Source: an uncultured Desulfovibrio sp. (GTDB lineage: Bacteria; Desulfobacterota; Desulfovibrionia; Desulfovibrionales; Desulfovibrionaceae). From it: DNA of 26,339 nt. Position numbers and translations under genes: made by a program. The DNA lies in NCBI GenBank assembly GCA_900553145.1, contig USCL01000014.1, positions 1 through 26,339 on the forward strand, written 5' to 3'. The notes under the pieces are model-generated. The model saw only the letters and a program-made list of their open reading frames with translations. It had not been told where the DNA came from and did no database searches. Of the stretch, positions 14,532-21,675 are shown in pieces. Position 1 is the stretch's first letter; the number at the start of each line of letters is the position of its first letter.

Positions 14532-14647
14532 GATTGATACTTTCTTTCATAAGATTTTAGATGGATACTAAAAGGAACTTTTTTTGTTGTGGAGTTTGTC
14601 AACAAAAAAGTATTGAAAATTCCACACACTATGGATGCGTATCAATC
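14532..14647. other. AT-rich block of nested inverted repeats, possible structured RNA or element remnant
   Basis: GC content is about 32% over 14521-14640 by hand count, far below the flanks. The outer arms GATTGATAC (14532-14540) and GTATCAATC (14639-14647) are perfect inverse copies. Inside are a 6-bp hairpin (TTTTAG / CTAAAA, 14555-14573) and a 12-bp hairpin (ACTTTTTTTGTTG / CAACAAAAAAGT, 14577-14611). Together they could make a three-way junction. No protein-coding capacity is convincing. It may be a structured RNA, a miniature element or leftover ends of an insertion. Confidence 0.5.
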
Positions 14648-14832
14648 AAATGCCATGACAGAGCCTCTCCTAAAAAAATGCCGGGCATGGTTTCAGGGCC
14701 CAGAGGCGAATGCTGAAGCCTTGGATGATGGCGATAGGAACCGCGCCGCAGCGCGTGCACCGAGTGATATGGGGCATGCCGCGTCTTCCTTGGCCATGCG
14801 CTTCGCCTGCAAGGCTTGAGGGCCCGCAGCCC

Positions 14833-14884
14833 ATGAAAAATGGTTCCGCACCGGGATTGCCCGGTCGCGGAACCATTTTTTCAT
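14833..14884. terminator. Strong bidirectional Rho-independent terminator
   Basis: A long hairpin: the left arm ATGAAAAATGGTTCCGC (14833-14849) pairs with the right arm GCGGAACCATTTTTTCAT (14867-14884), and an inner CGGG/CCCG pair extends the stem. A tracts on one side and T tracts on the other give termination in both directions. On the reverse strand it ends the LuxR gene, 80 bp away. On the forward strand it closes the region after the M48 gene. Confidence 0.85.
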
Positions 14885-14963
14885 ATCTTACATGGAGATG
14901 GGTTCTCAAGGAGGAAAACGGAGGACGTTGGCCCAGAACGCGCCATCCATCGGGCGCGAACGC

Positions 14964-16637
14964 CTACAGCGTGTTGAAATCGCGCAGGTTCGAGCGTCCC
15001 TGAATGCCGAGTTTCCGGTAAATGCGGCGCAGGTGAACGCGCAGCGTCGTCTCGGTAATATTGAGTTTCACGCTGATTTCCAGATTCTTCATGCCGGTCT
15101 GCACCAGTTCGGCGACTTCGCGTTCGCGGGGCGTCAGCTGTTCGAACGGATCATCCTGAATGATCGGCGCGAAGGCCTCTTCCAGCGACCGCCTCGGCAC
15201 CGTAACCAGCAGATGCCGCAGCGGACGCCGGATCAGGTAAACGAAGAACAAGCCGAGGATGGCGCCGATCGTCAGCAGGTGCATGAACAAAACATGCGAA
15301 CTCAGGTAGGCGTTGTGGATATCGTCCGCAACCTTCCACAGCAGATACCCGCCCACGGAACCGCACAGCGTCAGCAGGAAAAGCGCTCTGGACAAGGTTC
15401 GGAAGAGGAAGCCGCTCCGCTGGAAGAACTGATGCAGGACAAACAGGCCGAACGCCGCACAACAGCCTGAAGACAGCTGCATAATGTAAAAAGCGACGGA
15501 ATTCAGCGGAGGAGCGGGAAACACCGCTGTCAGCAGGGCGCCGCACCCGAACAGCGACAGCCCGAGCATGGGGACCAGCAGCGTATGGCTCGGGAAAAAG
15601 GCAATCAGCGACGACGCTAAAAACGCCCCGGAAATTTCGCCGGACAGGATCAGGAAGACATGCCGCTCCAACGGGGGATTGGCCATCAGGTTGAACGTCA
15701 CGAGTGGACAGCCTATGGAAAAATCAAGTAAAATCTGAATGCCGTACATAATGGGGAATACGGACAGAACCAGATAGACGCTTCCTTGCTTGGAGAGGAT
15801 GTCCAGATACGAAAGGCGGCGCAGCAGCATCCCCCGCAAGAGGACGCCCTTGACCCGGGGCCCGAACAGGCGCTGGCGGTGATGGCGCCGGACGCGCCTC
15901 CGGATGTCGTCCGTAGGCGGCATGGCAAAGAATATCAAAGGGATCGCCAGAATGGGAAACAGCAGCCTGAAACGGGCCAGCGACTCCACCGGGGTCGCGT
16001 CCAGAAGCAGGGAAATAAGGATGCTGAACGTAATCGCCAGCCCATAGGCGATGCAGCTCCAGACGCCGGGCAGCAACGTCACGAGCACGAACCAGATCAA
16101 GCCGAACAAGGCCGAAACCGTGCCGAGCAGCCACGGCATGAGACCGTCCAGACAGGGCGGCAGGAAAAGCGTCAAGATCAACAGGAGCAAAATAGCGCAG
16201 AGCTGAGCGAGGATAAGAGGCGTGCTTAAATAAATACGTTCTCTTATGGCCGGCGGGAGCACCGCATAGTCGGCATTCGGAAAAGGTTTCTGGCGAAGGG
16301 CCACGCGATCCAACGGGAAAGCGAGAAAGAGACGCTCCATAACGGGACAGAGCGCGAGCAGCATGACCATCTTGAAGAAAATGCTTCCCGACAACGTACC
16401 GAAAAAACCGAACGGCGTCGGCATGGTTACCGCCTCGATATAATCGCGGAGCCATAATCTGTGCATCGATGGAAGCCAGTCCCATCCTGCGGACATAGCG
16501 AAACCGAGTGCCGCCGTAATAGCCTGAACGCAGCTAATGACCTGTTTCTCCCCGGAGGGAGCGGCAGATGGCGGATAGGTTATGATTTCATCAAACTCGG
16601 AAACGTTGCGTTCCTGATGTCTCATGTCAATATCCAT
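14964..16637 (-). CDS. LuxR-family regulator with twelve N-terminal membrane segments
   Basis: A protein of about 557 residues. I count twelve hydrophobic segments, six before and six after an Arg/His-rich loop (DDIRRRVRRHHRQR), as in major-facilitator transporters. The C-terminus (about 500-557) is a LuxR helix-turn-helix: LTPREREVAELVQTGMKN, then ISVKLNITETTLRVHLRRIY. This fusion is known from gut anaerobes such as Eggerthella and relatives, where the membrane half is thought to sense small molecules and the helix-turn-helix to act on nearby genes; ligands are mostly unknown. The start is uncertain: ATG at 16637 was chosen because the reading upstream to a GTG at 16826 lacks a Shine-Dalgarno site and looks non-coding; ATG 16625 is also possible. 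GC is lower than in housekeeping neighbours. Confidence 0.8.
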   Translation of the reverse strand: MDIDMRHQERNVSEFDEIITYPPSAAPSGEKQVISCVQAITAALGFAMSAGWDWLPSMHRLWLRDYIEAVTMPTPFGFFGTLSGSIFFKMVMLLALCPVMERLFLAFPLDRVALRQKPFPNADYAVLPPAIRERIYLSTPLILAQLCAILLLLILTLFLPPCLDGLMPWLLGTVSALFGLIWFVLVTLLPGVWSCIAYGLAITFSILISLLLDATPVESLARFRLLFPILAIPLIFFAMPPTDDIRRRVRRHHRQRLFGPRVKGVLLRGMLLRRLSYLDILSKQGSVYLVLSVFPIMYGIQILLDFSIGCPLVTFNLMANPPLERHVFLILSGEISGAFLASSLIAFFPSHTLLVPMLGLSLFGCGALLTAVFPAPPLNSVAFYIMQLSSGCCAAFGLFVLHQFFQRSGFLFRTLSRALFLLTLCGSVGGYLLWKVADDIHNAYLSSHVLFMHLLTIGAILGLFFVYLIRRPLRHLLVTVPRRSLEEAFAPIIQDDPFEQLTPREREVAELVQTGMKNLEISVKLNITETTLRVHLRRIYRKLGIQGRSNLRDFNTL

Positions 16638-16740
16638 TTTGGTGTAGAGGGTCCCCCGAGCGCGGTATCCCCGCACTCCCCTCATGGCCCGGCGCTGTCC
16701 TACGCCAAGGCCCATCCAGCGTTGCCCCTCCGGCATCCAG

Positions 16741-16828
16741 CCGTTTACGGAAACTACCCCCATTCCGTATGTTACGGAACGTGTTCCCGAAGTTGCGTCC
16801 CTATGCGAATGTGCCCACAAGAGCACAT
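16741..16828 (-). promoter_or_regulatory. Cluster of inverted repeats in the LuxR leader, possible operators
   Basis: Between the predicted promoter and the chosen start are CCGT-tt-ACGG (16741-16750), TTCCGT-atgtt-ACGGAA (16763-16779), the overlapping GGAA-cgtg-TTCC (16776-16787) and ATGTGC-8 nt-GCACAT (16809-16828). TTACGGAA occurs twice as a direct repeat 27 bp apart. These could be binding sites for the LuxR protein itself or structures in a long leader RNA. The gene-free stretch here runs 16638-16958. Confidence 0.4.
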
Positions 16829-16864
16829 GCGCTGATAAAGATCAACAGTAAAACTATATCTAAC

Positions 16865-16893
16865 ATACTATTTCACAATTTTCCTCTCTTCAA
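16865..16893 (-). promoter_or_regulatory. Predicted promoter of the LuxR/12-TM gene
   Basis: On the reverse strand TTGAAG (16893-16888) and TAGTAT (16870-16865) are separated by exactly 17 bp in AT-rich DNA, a good sigma-70 type match. It gives a leader of about 220 nt if translation starts at 16637. Confidence 0.55.
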
Positions 16894-16958
16894 GTAATGG
16901 ACGCCTACCGAGGATTCTGCAACAAAGAGCCGATGCCCCTATAGCCCCGAGGAAAACC

Positions 16959-17477
16959 GTGCCCCCAAAATCTCCAGCCGAAACGAGCGCCCCCCTATCC
17001 CCGTTCGGGCCTTCCGGGCCTGAGGGCCTCCAGCGCTGTGCCCGGAACCTCCGCACACGCTGGAAAATCCTGCTTCCGCTCTCTCTGTGCTTCCTGTTCG
17101 CCGGGTTTGCCGGGCTTTCGCTCAGGCCCGATCAACGGCCCGATCTCCCCTTGCTCCAGAAGCGCTTCGAACTGCTCATGACTTGGACGCTCCCTGAAAT
17201 CCATTGCGACGACATGCACCTTTCCGGGCTGCACAAGCAGGGGAAAGAGTGGCTCGCCACGTATCGCTTCGTGATCTACGCCACACAGGGCTCTGAAGCT
17301 TCGCCCGTCATCAGGGCCCGCCTGAAGCGGCGTTTCCCCGAGTGCGCCGAACTGCTCTTCCAAACCGGAAAAGCCTGTACGGTGGAGGAACGCGTCCGTT
17401 TCGTCCCCGTCCAGCGGCACGGCCTTGTCCCGGAAAAGGTCGTCCGCGATTACCCCGAGCTCCTTTCCCAGATGTAG
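16959..17477 (+). CDS. Hypothetical protein with one membrane segment
   Basis: A 172-residue protein I do not recognise. Residues 1-35 are Pro/Ser-rich and then basic (LRTRWK), followed by one hydrophobic segment at about 36-55, so it is probably an inner-membrane protein with a roughly 115-residue periplasmic domain. That domain holds WTLPEIHCDDMHLSGLHKQGKEW and VIYATQGSEASPVIRARL. Cysteines occur at about 82 and in the CAELL and KACTVEER segments. The start is GTG at 16959 with GAGGA six bases upstream. It is divergent from the LuxR/12-TM gene and may be a target of it; that link rests on position only. It converges with the YgjP-type peptidase gene 32 bp away. Confidence 0.6.
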   Translation: MPPKSPAETSAPLSPFGPSGPEGLQRCARNLRTRWKILLPLSLCFLFAGFAGLSLRPDQRPDLPLLQKRFELLMTWTLPEIHCDDMHLSGLHKQGKEWLATYRFVIYATQGSEASPVIRARLKRRFPECAELLFQTGKACTVEERVRFVPVQRHGLVPEKVVRDYPELLSQM

Positions 17478-17509
17478 CCGCTCTGGTGGCCTCTTCCGAA
17501 AGGGGCAGG

Positions 17510-18310
17510 TCAAGCAAGCAGGAGAGGCGACCACTCCTCAAGTTCCCGGCGGATGGCCTTCCAGCCGGGCAACAGCCGTTCCAGGACGGCGTAATACCGT
17601 TTGCTGTGATTATGCTCCTGCAAGTGCGCTATTTCATGAAGCAAGACATAATCAAGACACTGCGGGGGGGCTTTGATAAGATGCGTATTGAGCGTGATGA
17701 CCCCGTTTCTCGTGCAGCTTCCCCAGCGCCGCCTCATAGTGCGCACGCGCCATGCGGGAACCGCAGCAAGCCAAGGGATACAAGGGCATAGCTCTGCTAA
17801 TCTGTGCGCTATACGATTTTGTATTTGTACCTTATACCACAGGGAAAGCTGTTTGTGTACCATCTCGGAATCGTCCGAACGCACCCTCAGACGAATAAGT
17901 TGTGATCTTCCAGTAACAACGAGCTGCCCAAATTTTTCATCGGAAGGCAAAAAATTTTTTTCAACGCCGCATACGACAAGTTCAAGACGGCAGTAGACTC
18001 CTAAAAAAAGATGCTCCCCACCGCTTGCGTAATGCGGCGGTTCAGGCCGCGGATGACTCTTTATTTCACACAAGTGACGTAAAATCCATCCCCCGCGTGA
18101 TTGAATGGCAGAGAATGCCTCTTTCCGAGGTGCGCGCGGGGGAAGGATGACTTCCACTTCCCCCGCGCGGGTCACCCGGATGAGCGTACGCTTGCGCCGG
18201 GCCGAGCCGCGGCGGATGGTGAAGGCGATGGATTGGCCGTTCCAGACAAGGTGTTCGACACCTTCCTCCGCGCCTTCCGGTGACTTCTGGGCAAGAAAAG
18301 AAAACCGCAC
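17510..18310 (-). CDS. YgjP/DUF45-type M48-like metallopeptidase
   Basis: A 266-residue protein of the YgjP/DUF45 type. The N-terminal half is the beta-rich part (GEVEVILPPRAPRKEAF). The C-terminal half has RRRWGSCT (193-200), then the zinc-binding HEIAH at 225-229 and the following EHNHSKRYY, which supplies the third ligand. These proteins resemble SprT and wss-type proteases; substrates are unknown. GTG at 18310 is preceded by AGGAG at six bases. Base composition is striking: 17821-18000 is 44% G+C by hand count against about 67% in metH, so the gene is probably acquired. Members are often linked to type I restriction systems, but none is present here. Confidence 0.85.
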   Translation of the reverse strand: MRFSFLAQKSPEGAEEGVEHLVWNGQSIAFTIRRGSARRKRTLIRVTRAGEVEVILPPRAPRKEAFSAIQSRGGWILRHLCEIKSHPRPEPPHYASGGEHLFLGVYCRLELVVCGVEKNFLPSDEKFGQLVVTGRSQLIRLRVRSDDSEMVHKQLSLWYKVQIQNRIAHRLAELCPCIPWLAAVPAWRVRTMRRRWGSCTRNGVITLNTHLIKAPPQCLDYVLLHEIAHLQEHNHSKRYYAVLERLLPGWKAIRRELEEWSPLLLA

Positions 18311-18378
18311 GGGACACTCCTTGAAAAACAGAGAAAGGGCACCATAAGCGGAATAACGGAAAGAGCAAGGGGTGCCCG

Positions 18379-19683
18379 CTACAACCTGATGCGCTCCTTG
18401 AGCGAATCATAGACGGGCGGGCAGTGCAGAAGGTTGGCGATTTTGCAGGCGATCAGCCCCGCGAGCAGGCTGCCGGGAAGGCAGGTATACGTGCCCGACA
18501 TTTCCGTAACGAGGATGATGCCCGTCAGCGGCGCGCGCACCGTAGCCGCAAAATAGCTCACCATGCCGAACAGCACGTACGGCTGCACCGGGCCGGACGC
18601 CAAGCCATGCGCGGCCAATGCCGCTACGGGCAGCTCCGCCCAGAGCCTCCCCCACAACGCGCCGAGGCACAGGATCGGCATAAGGAGGCCGCCCGGGATG
18701 GCGGCGACGGTGCTGTACTGGGCGAACAGGTACTTGAATGCGAGCAGCACGATAAGCGTTTTGAGGGCCACCTCGTGCTCGCCCGCAAAAATGATCAGGC
18801 TCTCGCCCCCGCCGATCAGCAGGGGCGCGAACAGCGCAAGGCATCCGGAAAGCAGCAGCGGCGGCAAGGCCCGCCAGCGATCCGGGATCAGCGCCTGCCT
18901 GGCCTCGGCATCATGGAGCCACAGCAGCGTCTTGTTGTACCCGACGCCGAGCACGCCGAACACGGCGCCCTCCAGCGCCACGATCCAGAAGGAAGACAGC
19001 GGAGGCGCCTCGAACCCCGCGAAAGGCAGGATGCGCCCCATGCCGAACACGATGCGGATCATCAGGTGCGCGCCGACGGCCGCCGCGCACGCCGCCACGA
19101 CCAGCGAGGCGTCCCTGCGGGACTTCATTTCCTCGAAGGCGAACAGCACCCCGGCGGCTGGCGCTCCGAAGGCGGCGGCAAGGCCCGCCACGGCCCCGGC
19201 CACGACATACGGGCTTCCGGCGAAGGAGCGGGGGGCGGAGGGCCTCCAAAGCCCGTGGAACCCGGCGCCCACGGCCCCGCCCATCTGGATGCTCGGGCCT
19301 TCCCGGCCAAGGGCGAGCCCGCCGAACAGCGCCAGCCAGCTTCCCAGAAATTTCGCCAGCAGCACGCGCCACCACGTAAAGGAAAGACACCCGGCCAGCG
19401 CCAACTCCGTCTGCGGGATGCCCGAGCCGCTGATGAGCGGCTCCTCCCGGACGATGCGCCGGAGGATCACGGCGATGACAACCAGCACCCCGAACCAGAG
19501 CGGCGCCGTCCACCATGCCTCGCGCCAATCTTCCAGCCAAAGGGCCACGCGCGCCGCCGTGCGGTCATGGGACAACCGAAGAAGCCCGACCACGCAGCCG
19601 GTACACAGCCCCGTAGCCAGCCCACGCATGGCTAAAATGGGCAAGACGGACTTTGCGGATACGGAATGAATCGGATTGGACAT
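18379..19683 (-). CDS. CLC-family chloride channel / H+-Cl- antiporter
   Basis: A 434-residue membrane protein with the three CLC signatures: GSGIP at 86-90, GREGP at 126-130 (gating Glu128) and GGLLMP at 331-336. A glutamate matching the inner proton-transfer residue of E. coli ClcA is present in FAFEEM (Glu184/Glu185), which argues for a proton/chloride antiporter rather than a channel. Such transporters help in acid resistance or charge balance. The ATG at 19683 has AAGGAG eight bases upstream and was chosen over an ATG at 19746 that would add 21 polar residues. It is divergent from the DsrE-like gene across an AT-rich promoter region. Confidence 0.92.
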   Translation of the reverse strand: MSNPIHSVSAKSVLPILAMRGLATGLCTGCVVGLLRLSHDRTAARVALWLEDWREAWWTAPLWFGVLVVIAVILRRIVREEPLISGSGIPQTELALAGCLSFTWWRVLLAKFLGSWLALFGGLALGREGPSIQMGGAVGAGFHGLWRPSAPRSFAGSPYVVAGAVAGLAAAFGAPAAGVLFAFEEMKSRRDASLVVAACAAAVGAHLMIRIVFGMGRILPFAGFEAPPLSSFWIVALEGAVFGVLGVGYNKTLLWLHDAEARQALIPDRWRALPPLLLSGCLALFAPLLIGGGESLIIFAGEHEVALKTLIVLLAFKYLFAQYSTVAAIPGGLLMPILCLGALWGRLWAELPVAALAAHGLASGPVQPYVLFGMVSYFAATVRAPLTGIILVTEMSGTYTCLPGSLLAGLIACKIANLLHCPPVYDSLKERIRL

Positions 19684-19859
19684 GAAACGTGCTCCTTGTT
19701 CCCGTCCCCCCGCACGCCGAGGGAACGAGTCTTCATGATGAGACAACCGGCTTTCGTTTGATACTATTTATTCCATATTGCCTTATAGGTGAATATTCCT
19801 TACTCCTGCCGACAGGCATCTTCAAAACCGGACAGGCCCGCCTGTCAAAGGAGACTATC
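19684..19859. promoter_or_regulatory. AT-rich divergent promoter region between CLC and DsrE genes
   Basis: The stretch around 19755-19805 is AT-rich against the GC-rich flanks and holds several -10-like hexamers on both strands (for example TATAGG forward, TAGTAT reverse), plus the palindrome GAATATTC. I cannot pick a single promoter with good spacing. Both flanking genes probably start transcription here. Confidence 0.4.
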
Positions 19860-20207
19860 ATGTTTTACGACCTGCTCGTGCATGTGGATCTGCCTGATGA
19901 ATCCCGCTTCGTCATGGCTCTCGGCAATATCAACAACTATCTCGCCGCGCTGAACGGCGAGCCCTGCACCGTCGTCCTGCTCGCCAACGGCGGGGCGGCC
20001 CGTTTCCTCGCCAAAAAGGACAACGCGCAGGCCGAAACCATCGAAAAACTGGCTCAGGCCGGGGTTTCCTTCCGCGTATGCGCCAACGCCATGAAGAAAG
20101 TCCCCATCACCAAGGAAGACCTGCTCCCCTGCGCCGAAGTCGTACCTGCCGGAGTCGTGGAAATCGTCCGCCTCCAGCGCGAAGATTTCGCCTACATCAA
20201 ACCGTGA
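19860..20207 (+). CDS. DsrE-family protein
   Basis: A 115-residue cytoplasmic protein of the DsrE/DsrF-like fold. Recognisable stretches are YDLLVHVDLPDESRF near the N-terminus, VVLLANGGAARFL at 38-50, GVSFRVCANAMKK at 68-80 with a conserved-looking Cys74, and the family-typical end VVPAGVVEIVRLQREDFAYIKP. Family members with an active cysteine carry sulfur in persulfide relay; whether Cys74 does so here is inference. The ATG at 19860 has AAAGGAG six bases upstream; the in-frame upstream extension lacks family similarity. Tandem hairpins lie between it and the beta-lactamase gene. Confidence 0.85.
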   Translation: MFYDLLVHVDLPDESRFVMALGNINNYLAALNGEPCTVVLLANGGAARFLAKKDNAQAETIEKLAQAGVSFRVCANAMKKVPITKEDLLPCAEVVPAGVVEIVRLQREDFAYIKP

Positions 20208-20219
20208 TCCCCAAAACAG

Positions 20220-20290
20220 CCGGGGACGCCTTTGCCCCAAAGGCCCCGGGCCATCCCTCCGCCGAGGCCCTCGGCGGAGGGTTTCCCTTT
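20220..20290 (+). terminator. Tandem hairpins / Rho-independent terminator after the DsrE gene
   Basis: The first hairpin pairs CCGGGG (20220-20225) plus CCTTT with AAAGG plus CCCCGG (20239-20249). The second is a perfect 12-bp stem, CCCTCCGCCGAG / CTCGGCGGAGGG (20255-20281), with a 3-nt loop and the tail TTTCCCTTT. It ends only 11-20 bases before the beta-lactamase ATG, so it can act as terminator and also lies in the leader of that gene. Confidence 0.65.
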
Positions 20291-20301
20291 ATGAAGGCAC
20301 T

Positions 20302-21102
20302 ATGAAAAAACACATCATCCTCTGCGCCCTGTTCGCGCTCGTGCTGCTCGCTTCTGCGGCGCAGGCGTCCGAAACCGCCGAGCGGAAAGACTTGGCGGAT
20401 CTTTTTGAAGGCTTCGACGGCACGTTCATCCTGTATGACCAAGGGGCCGACCGCTATACGGCCTTCAACAAGGCCCTGAGCGAAACCCGCCTCCCGCCCT
20501 GCTCCACCTTCAAGATTTTCCATGCGCTCATCGGGCTGGACACCGGCGTTCTGGACAGGGACGACGCCCGCACCCTCATGAAATGGGACGGCAAGCCCTC
20601 TTCCATCGCCGCGTGGAACCGCGACCACACGCTGGCCTCGGCCATGCGCCATTCGGTGGTCTGGTACTTCCAGCGCGTCGCCACGGGCATCGGGGAAGAA
20701 CGGATGCAGCGGGAACTGGACCGCATCGGCTACGGCAACCGCGACATTTCCGGGGGCCTGACCCGGTTCTGGCTCCAATCCTCGCTCATGATTTCCCCGC
20801 GCGAACAGGCCGACCTCATGCGCGCCCTCATGGACGGCTCCCTGCCCTTCGCCGCCGAGGACGCCGCCATCGTCAAGCGGGACATCACACAGTCCGACGA
20901 ACGGGGCGTGCGCTTCATGGGCAAGACCGGCTCCGGCACGGACGACGCAGGCAGGGGGAGCATCGGCTGGTTCGTCGGCGGGGTGGAAACCCCGGACAAC
21001 CGCTGGTCGTTCGCCGTGAACATCCAAGGGCCGGACGCCTCCGGCGTGCGGGCCCGGGGCATCGCCGAAGCGGCGCTCAAAAGGCTCGCCGTCCTGCCGT
21101 AG
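20302..21102 (+). CDS. Class D (OXA-type) beta-lactamase
   Basis: A 266-residue periplasmic serine beta-lactamase. A signal peptide occupies residues 1-22 (hydrophobic core, then SAAQA). All class D motifs are present: active-site STFK at 68-71 (Ser68; Lys71 is the residue carboxylated in this class), SVV at 118-120, YGN at 144-146 and KTG at 208-210, with the class-typical FWLQSSLMISPREQ after YGN. It should hydrolyse penicillins; the spectrum cannot be read from sequence. GC content matches the neighbours and there are no insertion sequences or integron features, so it looks chromosomal and resident. AAGG lies about five bases before the ATG. There is little room for its own promoter outside the DsrE gene and terminator. 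Confidence 0.95.
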   Translation: MKKHIILCALFALVLLASAAQASETAERKDLADLFEGFDGTFILYDQGADRYTAFNKALSETRLPPCSTFKIFHALIGLDTGVLDRDDARTLMKWDGKPSSIAAWNRDHTLASAMRHSVVWYFQRVATGIGEERMQRELDRIGYGNRDISGGLTRFWLQSSLMISPREQADLMRALMDGSLPFAAEDAAIVKRDITQSDERGVRFMGKTGSGTDDAGRGSIGWFVGGVETPDNRWSFAVNIQGPDASGVRARGIAEAALKRLAVLP

Positions 21103-21184
21103 CCTTTCCCCCTCCGCGCCGCCGAAAGCCGGTTGCGCAGCCGCCCCTCAAAAGATACAACTCTTTCCGTTGGTTCACGCCGCC

Positions 21185-21215
21185 AGCCCTTCCCGCCGTA
21201 CACGCGGGAGGGGCT
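21185..21215 (+). terminator. Hairpin between the beta-lactamase gene and yhdT
   Basis: AGCCCTTCCCGC (21185-21196) pairs with GCGGGAGGGGCT (21204-21215) around a 7-nt loop; the one mismatch is a G-U pair on the forward RNA. No T tract follows, so this is a weak terminator or leader structure. The rest of 21103-21348 shows no gene. Confidence 0.4.
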
Positions 21216-21348
21216 CCGCGCATTCACGGGCCACACTTGGCTTTTCGGGTTTTGCGGAGCGGATCGCCCCGCGCGTCCGCGGGCCAAACCGTTTTTCCTC
21301 CCGTGCGGCATGCCATGCCCCGGACTCACCCTAACCATCCGAAACATC

Positions 21349-21675
21349 ATGAACAAACCTTTCAAGCAGGATTGGCGCTACGCGCAGGCCAACCGCGAAG
21401 CCCTGCTGACGCTGGGGGCCTATGGCCTCTATTTCGTCTGGTGGTACGCGTGCGCCTACGGGCTCGGCGACGGCGACCCGGAAGGGTATGACTACATCTT
21501 CGGCCTTCCCGCGTGGTTCTTCCTGAGCTGCATCGCGGGGTATCCGCTGCTGTCGGCGCTCCTGTGGTTCATGGTCCGCCGGTTCTTCAAGGACATCCCC
21601 CTTGATGAGGAAAGCGGCGCGCCCAAGCGGGAAGGGCTTGAAGTCACCGACGAACGCCACCCGGAGGCCTTCTGA
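21349..21675 (+). CDS. yhdT: YhdT family membrane protein
   Basis: A 108-residue membrane protein with two hydrophobic segments (about 19-40 and 52-77). The end of the second segment, RRFFKDIPLDEESG, closely resembles the end of E. coli YhdT. YhdT is a small partner-like protein encoded directly before panF in E. coli and many other bacteria; its role is not known but is presumed to assist the symporter. Here too it precedes panF, with the stop and start overlapping as TGATG. No strong Shine-Dalgarno site precedes the ATG at 21349; upstream in-frame ATGs would add residues with no family resemblance. Confidence 0.88.
   Translation: MNKPFKQDWRYAQANREALLTLGAYGLYFVWWYACAYGLGDGDPEGYDYIFGLPAWFFLSCIAGYPLLSALLWFMVRRFFKDIPLDEESGAPKREGLEVTDERHPEAF

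Noticed and set aside
14670..14909. Short reverse-strand frame with a CTRCG motif
   Set aside because: No clear ribosome-binding site, overlaps the strong bidirectional terminator, and no recognised family; kept only as a remark in the AT-rich block finding.
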